Of a stretch of DNA of 64,000 bases, positions 14,401-26,000 are shown one piece after another (position 1 is the first letter of the stretch; every line of letters begins with the position of its first letter). The notes below the pieces were generated by a model. It saw only the letters and a program-made list of their open reading frames with translations, searched no databases and was not told the DNA's origin. The stretch lies in NCBI GenBank assembly GCA_028826165.1, contig JAPDFW010000115.1:118564-182563 (forward strand), read 5' to 3'. A program made the position numbers and the translations under genes. This DNA is from Anaeramoeba ignava. Taxonomy: Eukaryota; Metamonada; Anaeramoebidae.

Positions 14401-16172
14401 TTAATAATTTTATATAAATAAATAGAATAAAAATAAATAAATACATTTTGAATTAATTTATAAATAATATTTATTAATTGATATTAAATTAAATATTAAA
14501 TTAATATTTATTTAAATTATTAAATAAAATTAAATAAAAAGTGGAATAAATAAATAAAATATTTTAATAATTTTATATAAATAAATAGAATAAATAAATA
14601 TATAAATACATTTTTGAATTAAATTATAAATAATATTTATTAATTAATATTAAATTAAATATTAATTTAATATTTATATAAATTATTAAATAAAAATTAA
14701 ATAAAAAGTGGAATAAATAAATAAAATATTTTTGATAATTTTATATAAATAAATAGAATAAATAAATAAATAAATACATTTTGAATTAAATTATAAATAA
14801 TATTTATTAATTAATATTAAATTAAATATTAAATTAATATTTATTTAAATTATTAAATAAAATTAAATAAAAAAAGTGGAATAAATAAATAAAATATTTT
14901 TTAATAATTTTATATATAAATAAATAGAATAAATAAATATATAAATACATTTTGAATTAAATTATAAATAATATTTATTAATTAATATTAAATTAAATAT
15001 TAATTTAATATTTATATAAATTATTAAATAAAATTAAATAAAAAAAAGTGGAATAAATAAATAAAAATATTTTTGATAATTTTATATAAATAAATAGAAT
15101 AAAAATAAACAAATAGATTTTGAATTAATTTATAAATAATATTTATTAATTAATATTAAATTAAATATTAAATTAATATTTATTTAAATTATTAAATAAA
15201 ATTAAATAAAAAGTGGAATAAATAAATAAAATATTTTTAATAATTTTATATAAATAAATAGAATAAATAAATATATAAATACATTTTTGAATTAAATTAT
15301 AAATAATATTTATTAATTAATATTAAATTAAATATTAAATTAATATTTATTTAAATTATTAAATAAAATTAAATAAAAAGTGGAATAAATAAATAAAATA
15401 TTTTTAATAATTTTATATAAATAAATAGAATAAATAAATATATAATATATTTTGAATTAAATTATAAATAATATTTATTAATTAATATTAAATTAAATAT
15501 TAATTTAATATTAATATAAATTATTAAATAAAATTAAATAAAAAGTGGAATAAATAAATAAAATACTTTTTGATAATTTTATATAAATAAATAGAATAAA
15601 TAAATAAATAAATATATTTTGAATTAAATTATAAATAATATTTATTAATTAATATTAAATTAAATATTAAATTAATATTATTTAAATTATTAAATAAAAT
15701 TAAATAAAAAAAAGTGGAATAAATAAATAAAATATTTTTAATAATTTTATATAAATAAATAGAATAAATAAATAAATAAATACATTTTGAATTAATTTAT
15801 AAATAATATTTATTAATTGATATTAAATTAAATATTAAATTAATATTTATTTAAATTATTAAATAAAATTAAATAAAAAAAAGTGGAATAAATAAATAAA
15901 ATATTTTTAATAATTTTATATAAATAAATAAAATAAATAAATATATAAATATATTTTGAATTAATTTATAAATAATATTTATTAATTAATATTAAATTAA
16001 ATATTAAATTAATATTTATTTAAATTATTAAATAAAATTAAATAAAAAAAAGTGGAATAAATAAATAAAATATTTTTGATAATTTTATATAAATAAATAA
16101 AATAAATAAATATATAAATACATTTTGAATTAAATTATAAATAATATTTATTAATTGATATTAAATTAAATA
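11415..16172. repeat. Satellite array of a ~168-bp monomer, about 28 copies
   Basis: A tandem array with a monomer averaging 168 bp, judged from 28 occurrences of GTGGAATAAATAAATAAA spaced 164-172 bp apart. Each unit contains, in order, TTTGAATTAA, TTATAAATAATATTTATTAATTAATATT, AATTAATATTTAT, AAAAAGTGGAATAAATAAATAAAATA and TAATAATTTTATATAAATAAATAGAATAAA. Units differ by small homopolymer-length changes and a few substitutions (for example AATTGATATT for AATTAATATT). The GTGG tetramer is nearly the only GC-rich site in each unit. The array lies between the PP2A promoter and the F-box gene and ends in a truncated unit at 16172. No gene is visible in it. Confidence 0.95.
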
Positions 16173-16314
16173 TTAATTTCCAATCCAAAAAATTTTTTTT
16201 TTTTCAAATAAATTTTTTTTCATTTTTTTTTTTACTTTTTCTTAATTTCAATTTTTTTTCTTTGCTTTTTTCGTTTATTTCTTCTTCTTCAATTTTATTA
16301 TTTTTTTTATTTGA

Positions 16315-18308
16315 ATGGAATTTAATTCATTTAAAAAAAATTCAAACGAAAATTTACAACTTCTTGAAGAAGAATCTGAAACAATAACAGAAACTGAAGA
16401 AATAGAAGAATCAATTCAAGCACTTCAATATGAAATTTTTAGAAATAAAGGGGTTGTTGTTTTAACAGAAATGGATTTTGTTCAATTAAATCGAGGAGAA
16501 TTTGAACCTCCACCAAATAAACCAAAACAACCATTTCAAAAAGAAAATTTAATTTTAGAAATATTACCTCCTGAGTGTAAAATTCATTTTAAAATTCATT
16601 TCGAAATTAAAATTAAAATTAAAATTAAAATTAAAATTAATATTAAAATTAAAATCAAAATTAAAATTAAAAATAAAATTCATTTATAAAATTAATATTA
16701 AAATTCATTTCGAAATTAAAATTAAAATTAAAATTTATTTCGAAATTAAAATTAAAATTAAAATTCATTTATAAAATTATTAAAATTATAATTTAAAAAA
16801 AAAAAGTAATTTTAACAATCGCAGAATTTCTTCCTCCTGGAGCAATAGTTCGACTTTCATTAACATGCAAAACTCTTCAACAACTTTGTCAGGATCAATA
16901 TTTATGGAGACAAGTATCAATTTTATATGAAAGATATTATGTTTGGGACAAATTAGAAGTGACAGGAAATAATTTATCAATTCCAAATAATATAAAAGTT
17001 GTTGGTTTTCAAGCAGATATCCCAAAAAAAATACAGAAAATCAAACAAAAACTGGAACAAGAAAAAAAAGAAAAAAAAGAAAAAAAAGAAAAACAAAATA
17101 TAAATACAGATCTTTCATTAACAAATCAAAACTTGATCGAAGAACTTGGAGAAAAAGATTTGAAAAAACCCAAAAAAATTGGAAAAATTGGAAAAAAAAT
17201 TGAAAAAAAAATTGGAAAAAAAATCGAAAAAAAAATTGTCAAAAAAAAATTCAAAAAAACAAAAGATTCGGTTTCTAGAAGAATCAAAAGCAAAATTATT
17301 GAGGACGAAAATTCCAATTACGCATTTGATTCTACAACAAAAAGAGGGGTTTATGGAAGTGTTTCACCAACATATATTTCAGTGCGTTCTCAACGGATTG
17401 AGTATATCAAACTTCTGAAGAATCCAAAAAAACATTTGATTTCAAAAAGTCAAAAATTATCGGAATTATTAGAATTGAAAGAGAAAAGAATACAGGAAAC
17501 AATGATTCAAAGAAGCCAAAATATCCAGCAATGGCAGAATAAAAAGAAAATTGAGCGATCCATTTATTGTTCCTTTTCCATTCTTCATTTTGGATTGATC
17601 GCGTTTATTGCGTTATTAAATTTGCAATTGGAACATAAATTGGACACCAAAATAAGTTACACAATGATTCCTTTATTTGTGCCGTTAATTTTCATTGTGG
17701 TTTTTTTTCTGATCATGACACAATTTGAGGGGAATGAATCTTTAGTTCTTGATGGAGGGATCTCTTTTGTAACACTAATTTTTTTCACTGGAGTTTTACT
17801 AATTGGATTGAAATTGGATTCAATGATCCATATTTCTTGGTTCGTTGTGTTTTCGCCGTTCTTTGTCATTTTAACGTTCCCCTTTCTTATCACTTTTGCT
17901 ATTTTTCTGCGCTCTTTTGATATTGTTGTTGGACTTGCTTTGATGATGTTTCTTTTTTTGTTCTCCTTTTTGGTTCTTCTTGCCTTGCAATTGGATCACA
18001 TTATTTCGTGGAATTTTGCTTTCATTTTCGCTCCCATTTTTTTGTTTGATTTGGTTCCTTTACTCGGTTTTGTTCTCGCTCAGTTTTTTGTTTATTATCC
18101 TGAGTTGATTTATCTTTCAGGTGCTGCTTTTATTATTGTTATTCCAACTTCCATTTTTGAAGCTTTGGTTGTTGTTTTTCTTAGTTCTTCATCAATGAAA
18201 AAGATTACTTATGCTTTTTTTCCTCTTTATGTTTGGTTACTTCTTATTTTGATTGTTTCTTGTCCTGGTTTCTTTTATAATTTCTCTCGTTTGCTTTCTG
18301 CTTCTTAA
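16315..18308 (+). CDS. F-box protein with C-terminal TMEM185-like multi-pass membrane domain
   Basis: Two exons, 16315-16576 and 16807-18308, join in phase 1 to give 587 aa. Splicing creates an F-box around residues 84-130: EILPPE, then LILTIAEFLPPGAIVR, then LSLTCKTLQQLCQDQYLWR. This is the SKP1-binding motif of SCF ubiquitin ligases. A very lysine-rich linker (KKEKKEKKEK and KIGKKIEKK runs) follows. About seven hydrophobic segments from roughly residue 345 to the end contain LQLEHKLDTKISYTMIPLFV and LALQLDHIISWNFAFIFAP. These resemble the repeated LD-x-W-x-VF-x-P pattern of TMEM185 (transmembrane fragile-X-F) proteins. The F-box call is strong; the membrane family is inferred from pattern. 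The combination suggests a membrane-anchored SCF adaptor. The ATG at 16315 follows a T-rich promoter-like tract. Confidence 0.75.
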
Positions 18309-18404
18309 ATTTTTTTTTTGGATATATGAAATTTCAAACAGAAAAAAAAAATTTTTTTTTTTTTGGAATTATTTTAATAAATCTTTTCCAATTTATTTAA
18401 TTAA

Positions 18405-18940
18405 TTTATCTATTTAGAAAAAAGGAGATTAAAGAAGAAAAATTGATTTATTTTATCTATTTAATCTTAATTTATTTAGAAAAAAGAAGATTAAAGAAGA
18501 AAAATTGATTTATTTAATCTATTTAATCTTTATTTAATCTATTTAATCTATTTAGAAAAAAGAAGATTAAAGAAGAAAAATTGATTTATTTTATTTATTT
18601 TATCTATTTAATTTATTTATTTAATTTATTTAGAAAAAAGAAGATTAAAGAAGAAAAATTGATTTATTTTATCTATTTAATCTTTATTTATCTATTTAGA
18701 AAAAAGAAGATTAAAGAAGAAAAATTGATTTATTTAATCTATTTAATCTTTATTTATCTATTTAGAAAAAAGGAGATTAAAGAAGAAAAATTGATTTATT
18801 TTATCTATTTAATCTTTATTTATCTATTTAGAAAAAAGAAGATTAAAGAAGAAAAATTGATTTATTTTATCTATTTAATCTTTATTTATCTATTTAGAAA
18901 AAAGGAGATTAAAGAAGAAAAATTGATTTATTTCAAATTT
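18405..18940. repeat. Minisatellite of 55-75-bp units, about eight copies
   Basis: Repeated unit: TTTAGAAAAAAG[A/G]AGATTAAAGAAGAAAAATTGATTTATTTTATCTATTTAATC and length variants. It lies between the F-box gene and the G-alpha locus. A 127-codon frame across it (18581-18964) is a by-product of the repeat and not a gene. The remainder of 18309-19128 is poly-T/poly-A promoter-like sequence. Confidence 0.85.
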
Positions 18941-19254
18941 TCTTGTTTTTATTTTTTTTTTTAATTATCCAAAAAAATTTTTTTTTCTTAATTCAAATTA
19001 AAAAAAATTAAATCATTTTTTTCTTTTTTTTTTCTTTTTTATTTTCCTTTTTTTTGCTTTCAAATTTTATTATTAAAGAAAAAGAAAAAAAAACAACAAA
19101 AAAATTTTAAAAAAAATAAATTAATAAAATGGGAAATTGTGCAACAAAAAATGATGGTGCATCTTCTAGAACACAAAAAATCGATGAAGAATTGAAACAA
19201 AGTCGAGTTGCTTTAGATAATGAAATTAAAATTCTTCTTCTTGGTAAAAAAAAC

Positions 19255-20045
19255 AATTAAAAAAAATCATTTTTTATTTAAGAAATAATTTAACAAAATT
19301 TCCAAAAATAAAAATCAATTTTCCACATTTTTTAATTTAAATATTAATTTAAATATTAATTTAAATATTAATTTATATATTAATTTAAATATTAATTTAA
19401 ATATTAATTTAAATATTAATTTTAAAATTGATATAAAATTGATTTAAATATTAATTTAAATATTAATTTAAATATTAATTTAAATATTAATTTAAATATT
19501 AATTTAAATATTAATTTATATATTAATTTAAATATTAATTTATATATTAATTTAAATATTAATTTAAATATTAATTTAAAAATATTGATTTAAATATTAA
19601 TTTATATATTAATTTAAAAATTAATTTAAATATTAATTTAAATATTAATTTATATATTAATTTAAATATTAATTTAAATATTAATTTAAATATTGATTTA
19701 AATATTAATTTATATATTAATTTAAATATTAATTTATATATTTATTTAAATATTAATTTAAATATTAATTTAAATACTTAATTTAAAAATTAATTTATAT
19801 ATTAATTTAAATATTAATTTAAATATTAATTTATATATTAATTTGAATATTTATTTATATATTTATTTAAATATTAATTTAAATATTTATTTAAATATTG
19901 ATTTAAATATTTGATTTAAATATTTGATTTAAATAGTAATTTAAATATTAATTTTAAAATTGATTTAAAATTGATTTAAAATTGATTTAAATACTTGATT
20001 TAAATATTTATTTAAATATTAATTTAAATACTTGATTTGAATATT
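19255..20045. repeat. 12-bp satellite (AATATTAATTTA) in G-alpha intron 1
   Basis: TTTAAATATTAA 12-mers with sporadic ATAT and GATT variants fill the intron that splits the P-loop glycine codon (donor 19244, acceptor 20060-20061). Confidence 0.9.
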
Positions 20046-20520
20046 AATTTAAATATAAAAGGTGCTGGTGATAGTGGAAAATCAACTTTATTAAAACAAA
20101 TGAAAATTATTCATGGAAAAGGATTTAATGAAGAAGAAAGAAGAGAATTTACTGAAAGAGTTCAGGAAAATATTATTCAGAATATGAAATCACTTGTTGT
20201 TGCAGCAGAACATTTTAAATTAGATGTTTTAGAAGAAAATGAAGTATTTTTTTTATTCTTTTTTTAAATTGGAATGAAAGAAAAAAAAAGGAAAAGAAAA
20301 TTTTTATTATAAAATTTTTTAAATTCCTTTTTTGTTTTAAAACAAAAAGGAAAAAGCTGAATATTTTCGAGCTCTTTCTCCAAGAGAAAATACATTTTCT
20401 GAAGAAGTTATTGATAATGTTATTGCTCTTTGGAAAGATCCTGCAATTCAACAAACTTTGACACGTTCTTCAGAATTTCAATTGAATAATACTGCTGCAT
20501 AGTATTATCATTCATTTAAT

Positions 20521-21110
20521 AATTGATATAAAATTGATTTGAAATTGAATTTAAAATTGATTTAAAATTGATTTAAAATTGATTTAAAATTGATATAAAA
20601 TTGATTTAAAATTAATTTAAAATTAATTTAAAATTGATTTAAAATTAATATAAAATTGATATAAAATTGATTTAAAATTGATTTAAAATTGATTTAAAAT
20701 TGATTTAAAATTGATATAAAATTGATTTAAAATTGATTTAAAATTGATATAAAATTGATATAAAATTGATATAAAATTGATTTAAAATTGATTTAAAATT
20801 GATATAAAATTGATTTAAAATTGATATAAAATTGATTTAAAATTGATTTAAAATTGATTTAAAATTGATTTAAAATTGATTTAAAATTGATTTAAAATTA
20901 ATATAAAATTGATTTAAAATTGATTTAAAATTGATTTAAAATTGATTTAAAATTAATATAAAATTGATTTAAAATTGATATAAAATTAATATAAAATTGA
21001 TTTAAAATTGATATAAAATTGATTTAAAATTAATTTAAAATTGATTTAAAATTGATTTAAAATTAATTTAAAATTAATATAAAATTGATTTAAAATTGAT
21101 TTAAAATCAT
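20521..21110. repeat. 11-bp satellite (AAAATTGATTT / AAAATTGATAT) interrupting G-alpha
   Basis: An 11-mer array starting directly after the coding bases TATTATCATTCATTTAAT, without a GT donor. It resumes at about 21390-21725 before the next coding stretch. Copies are also embedded inside the switch I region itself. Confidence 0.85.
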
Positions 21111-21345
21111 TTGATTTAAATTGTTTAAAATTGAATTAAAAGAAATTCGAAAATTAATTATATTCCTTCTATTGATGATGTTTTAAAATTGATTTAAAAC
21201 AACTGGTATTTCAACATCCCCCGTTTTTCAAAATTGATTTAAAATTAATTTTAAAATGATTTGAAATGTTAGAAAGAAAAAATTGATTTATTCATTTATT
21301 CATTTATTCATTTTAACAAATTTTCCTTTTTATTTAAAATTTATT
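21110..21345 (+). pseudogene. Partial, eroded copy of the G-alpha switch I/II exon
   Basis: It repeats anchors of 21750-21950 in the same order: GAAATTCGAAAA, TATATTCCTTCTATTGATGATGTTTT, AAAACAACTGGTATTTCAACA, GAAAGAAA, and the downstream (TTTATTCA)n-TTTTAACAAATTTTCC intron sequence. Intervening bases are replaced by AAAATTGATTTA repeat. It keeps a TCCCCCGTTTTTC segment after TCAACA that the downstream copy lacks, so neither copy is simply derived from the other's present state. Confidence 0.75.
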
Positions 21346-22014
21346 TAAAATTTATTTATTTATTTAAAATTAATTTTAAAATTATTTAAAATCGATTTGA
21401 TTTAAAATTGATTTAAAATTGATATAAAATTGATATAAAATTGATTTAAAATTGATTTAAAATTGATATAAAATTGATATAAAATTGATATAAAATTAAT
21501 TTAAAATTAATATAAAATTGATATAAAATTGATTTAAAATTGATTTAAAATTAATTTAAAATTGATATAAAATTGATTTAAAATTGATTTAAAATTAATA
21601 TAAAATTGATATAAAATTGATTTATAATTGATTTAAAATTGATATAAAATTGATTTATAATTGATTTAAAATTGATTTAAAATTGATATAAAATATTTGA
21701 TTTAAAATTGATTTAAAATATTTGATTTAAATTAATTAGTTTTTTTAATCGAATTGAAGAAATTCGAAAAGAAGATTATATTCCTTCTATTGATGATGTT
21801 TTGAGAGTAAGAGTTAAAACAACTGGTATTTCAACACAAAATTGATTTAAAATGCTTTATGTTGGTGGTCAAAGAAATGAAAGAAAGAAATGGTTTATTC
21901 ATTTATTCATTTATTCATTTTAACAAATTTTCCTTTTATTCATTTATTTATCTATTTATCTATTTATCTATTTATTTATTTTATTATTGCAAAATTATTC
22001 AAATCAAAATTTAG

Positions 22015-22030
22015 GATTCATTGCTTTCAG
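22015..22030 (+). other. 16-nt G-alpha microexon
   Basis: TTTAG then GATTCATTGCTTTCAG then GTAAAA. Spliced after the exon ending AAA TG (21892), it completes Trp and encodes Ile-His-Cys-Phe-Gln. That restores the WIHCF-x-NVTSVIF sequence conserved in G-alpha proteins, with Gln where Glu is usual. The fit of both splice signals, both phases and the protein motif makes this convincing. Confidence 0.75.
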
Positions 22031-23025
22031 GTAAAATAATTGATTTAAAATTGATTTAAAATTGATTTAAAATTGATTTAAAATTGATATAAAATTGATA
22101 TAAAATTGATATGAAATTGATTTAAAACTAATTTAAAATTGAATTTAATTTTATCAAAATAGAATGTAACTTCAGTAATTTTTTGTGTTGGAGCAAGTGA
22201 ATATGATCAAGGATTATATGAAGATCAATCGGAAAATCGAATGACAGAAGCATTAGTATTATTTACAGAAATATGCAATTCACATTGGTTTCAACACACA
22301 GAAATGATCTTATTTTTTAATAAAGATGACTTATTTAGAGAAAAAATCAATAAAGTCAGTTTGAAAACTTGTTTTCCTGATTATGAAGGTGGTTTAGATT
22401 ACGAAGAAGCAAAAGATTTCTTAACAAAAAAATTTAGAGACGTAAATGAAAATCAAACTAAACAAATTTATGTTCATTTTACAACTGCAACAAATACTGA
22501 AAACATACAATTTGTTTTTTCAGGTAATTTTTTAATTTTGATTTTAATTTTAATTTTAATTTTAATTTTAATTTTAATTTTAATTTTAATTTTAATTTTA
22601 ATTTTAATTTTAATTTTAATTTTAATTTTAATTTTAATTTTAATTTTAATTTTGAATTTTAATTTTAATTTTAATTTTAATTTTGAATTTAAAAATTTTT
22701 TATCCGATTTTTATTTATTTTTTATTTTTAATTTTTTATTATTTTAGATATTAAAGAAATTCTTCTTTCTTCAGTCAAACATTTATAATTTGAATTGTTT
22801 CGAAAATTTTAATAATTTTTCTTTTTCTTTTTTCAATCAAAAAATTTTTTTTTTAAATTGCTTTTTTTTTTGTTTATTTTGAATGAAACAAAAATAAAAA
22901 TTTTTTTCAAATTTTTTTCATTTTCATTTTTTCATTTTTTTCATTTTTCAATTTTTCTTTTAAAAAAAAAAAATTTTTTCTCTTTTTTTAAAAAACAATT
23001 TAAAAGAAATTAAAACAAAAAAAAA

Positions 23026-26000
23026 ATGCAAAAAAATAAAAATTGCACATTAATTTATCATTATGAATCAAGTACAACACCATCTTTTACAACAATTCAA
23101 CAACAACTTCAATCAAATGATATAGATTTAAAAATAATTGGGATGAAAGTAAAAGAAAAAAAAACAAAAAAAAATAAAAAAAACTTTTTATAAAAGAAAA
23201 ATTGATTGAGTAAAAAAAAAAAATAAATAAAAATAAAACTTTTTGAATGAATTAAAACAATGAAGGAATTATTAAAATTAACGCTGAATGGAGAAACAAT
23301 TCCAAAAACGATTCCGATGATTGTTATTCAATATATTTCGCCGACAAAAGATCATGAATTAAAAAAATTATTTTTGTTATTTCTTGAAGTTGTTGAAAAA
23401 AAAGGACCAGATAATAAGTTGAAGAACGAGATGATATTAGTTTTGTAAGAAAAAACTAAGGAAAAAAACGAAAGGAAAAAAAACGACTAAAAAGTTTAAT
23501 TGAAAACGATTGAAAATAAATAGCAATTATATAAGAAGTGATTTGAATCATCCGAATGAATTTATTCGAGGAAAAGTTTTGAATTTTCTTTGCAGGATTA
23601 AAGAACATGAAATGCTTGAACCTCTTGTTGAATCTGTTTTGGAAAATCTTACTCATCCAGTTCCTTATACTCGTAAAAATGCTGTTCTTGCTGTTTCTTC
23701 TATTTATAAAGTTGAAAATAATTTTATTCCTGATGCGCCTCTTCTTTTACTTAAATTTTTAAAGAATGTAAATTCAATTCAATTCAATTTAAAATTCAAT
23801 TTAAAATTAAATTTAAATTTAAAATTCATTTATGAAATTAAAATTAAAATTAAATTTAAAATTCATTTATGAAATTCAATTTAAAAATTAAATTTAAAAT
23901 TAAAATTAAAATTAAAATTAAAATTAAATTTAAATTTGAAATTAAAATCAAAATTCAATTCAATTCAATTCAAATTTAAAATTAAAATTAAAATTAAAAT
24001 TAAATTTAAAATTAAAATTAAAATCAAAATTAAAATTAAAATTAAAATTAAATTTAAAATTAAAATTCAAATTCAATTTATGAAATTAAATTTAAAATTC
24101 AATTTAAAATTCAATTCAATTCAATTCAAATTTAAAATTAAAATTCAAATTAAATTTAAAATTAAAATTAAAATTAAATTTAAAATTAAAATTTAAAATT
24201 AAAATTAAATTTAAAATTAAAATTAAAATAAAAATCAAAATTTAAAATTAAAATTAAAAAAATTAAAATTAAAATTCATTTAAAATTAAAAAATTAAAAT
24301 TCATTTATAAATTTAAAATTAAAATTCAAATTAAAATTAAAATTCAATTCAAAATCAAAAATTAAAATCAAAATTAAAATTAAAATTCAATTATGAAATT
24401 AAAATTAAAATTAAAATTAAAATTAAAATTTAAAATTAAAATTAAAATTAAAATTAAAATTCATTTATGAAATTAAAATTAAAATTAAAATTCAATTATG
24501 AAATTAAAATTAAAATTAAAATTCAAATTAAATTTAAAATTCATTTCAAAATAAAATTTAAAATTCATTTATAAAATTAAAATTATATTCAAAAAATAAG
24601 GAAACTGACCCATCTTGCCAAAGAAATGCATTCATTATGCTTTACGAAATCGCACCCGAAAAAGCTTTCCATTATTTATTCTCTGTTTTAGATAGAATCG
24701 AAACTTTTGATGAAAGTATCCAATTAATCGCAATCGAAATCATCAACAAAATATACCTGAAAAAACCATCAGCACGATCCAAATATTTAAAATGCATAAC
24801 AAGTTTATTACAAAGCTCATCAACATCAGTTAAATTCGAAAGCGCAAAAACACTTTCAATGCTTTCAAACTCATCAACAGCAATCAAAGCATCCGCACAA
24901 ACATTTTGCACAGTTCTTCGTTTAGAAACTGATAATAATGTGCGGCTCATTGTTTTAAAGCAACTGGAAAAATTGCGTTTAGCTTATCCTGCTTTAGTTT
25001 CAGATGTTTTACTTGATCTCTTCCAAGTTTTCTCAAATTCTTCACTTGATATTAAAAAACAAATCCTTAATATTTCAGAAGATCTTGTTAGCCTCAAAAA
25101 TGTGGACCAGGTTGTGCTTTTTTTAAAAAAGGAATTTGGCTCCATTTTCGATAAAAAGAATGACGATGGAAATCGTTTGGATTATGTGCGTTTATTGATC
25201 AATTTTGTCCATCAATTAACATTCAAATTCACTCAAATCGCACCTCAAATTATTGAGATGCTTATTGATTTAATTGCCAAAATTCCAAATGATGAGAAAA
25301 ACAATCCCATTGATGAGGCAAGTCTTATTATTCGAGACATCATTCAAGCGCAGGAAGATATTCGCGAAAAGGCTCTTCTTCGTCTTTTCGAGATTTTCCC
25401 GCAAATCCAATCATCATTCACAATAAGAACCATTATTTGGATTTTCGGGGAATTTTGTCAAACAGAACCATCAATTAAAAAAGCATTTTCTTTTATTGAA
25501 AATTCACTTAATGAATTAAAACAAGTTGCATTTAAAACACAAGAAGAAGAGAAAGAAAAAGAAACCGAAAAGGAAACCAACAACACAAACCAAGAAAACA
25601 TTAAGGAAAACACAATACAGACAAAGAAGCAAGACTCAAATATCATCACAAAGTCTTCAAACACAAAAATTTTAGATGATGGAAGTTATGCTGTTATTGT
25701 TGAGTCTTCAAACCAACCTTCAAAAACAACGCTTTCCGCTTTGAAAGCCCAAGATATTCCTCTTTCAAATTTGACAAAACTTATGATCCAAGACGATTCT
25801 CTTTTGGCAACCGTTATTGCGGTTTCTCTATCAAAACTTTCTTTGAGATACTCTTTATTACCTTCCCAAAAAAATCCAAATTCTTTTATTGTCGATTCAA
25901 TTCTACTTTTAATTTCGCTTCTCAAAATTTCGCAATCGGAAAAAGTCATCCCTGTTCTTGACAAGGATGCCGAAGAGAGAATCATCATGTGCATTAAAAT

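Larger units (their letters stand above)
19129..22788 (+). pseudogene. Heterotrimeric G-protein alpha subunit, apparently disrupted
   Basis: Recognisable G-alpha exons: 19129-19243 (MGNC myristoylation start), 20062-20243 (P-loop GAGDSGKST), 20350-about 20520, about 21750-21892 (RVKTTGI switch I, YVGGQRNERKKW switch II), 22015-22030, 22163-22523 (NVTSVIFCVGASEYDQ, FFNKDDLF for NKxD, FTTATNTENI for TCAT) and 22748-22788 (ending KHL). Breaks: an in-frame TAG at 20500-20502 stands where the family has Tyr (AAYYFD), and a TGA at 21843-21845 lies between TTGI and YVGGQR. No splice donor follows the exon ending near 20520; the 11-bp AAAATTGATTT repeat begins directly. A partial copy of the switch I exon lies upstream at 21110-21345. 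The C-terminal half is intact. Either a decaying gene or a badly assembled locus. Confidence 0.75.

Noticed and set aside
18405-18940. Regular repeat with spacer-like segments, considered as a CRISPR-like array
   Set aside because: The whole unit is repeated, with no unique spacers, and the context is an intron-containing eukaryotic genome.
20500-21845. TAG and TGA within G-alpha taken as evidence of an altered genetic code
   Set aside because: TGA ends the ARM gene and the CS-SEL1 gene, and no other conserved gene here (beta-COP, PP2A, VPS51, CDC14) needs TAG or TGA read as sense.
23260-23448. Separate small gene (62 codons)
   Set aside because: It is exon 2 of beta-COP; flanking exons join in phase and match the family sequence.
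24637-25027. Antisense 92- to 113-codon frames opposite beta-COP
   Set aside because: They lie fully within the conserved beta-COP exon and show no family resemblance.
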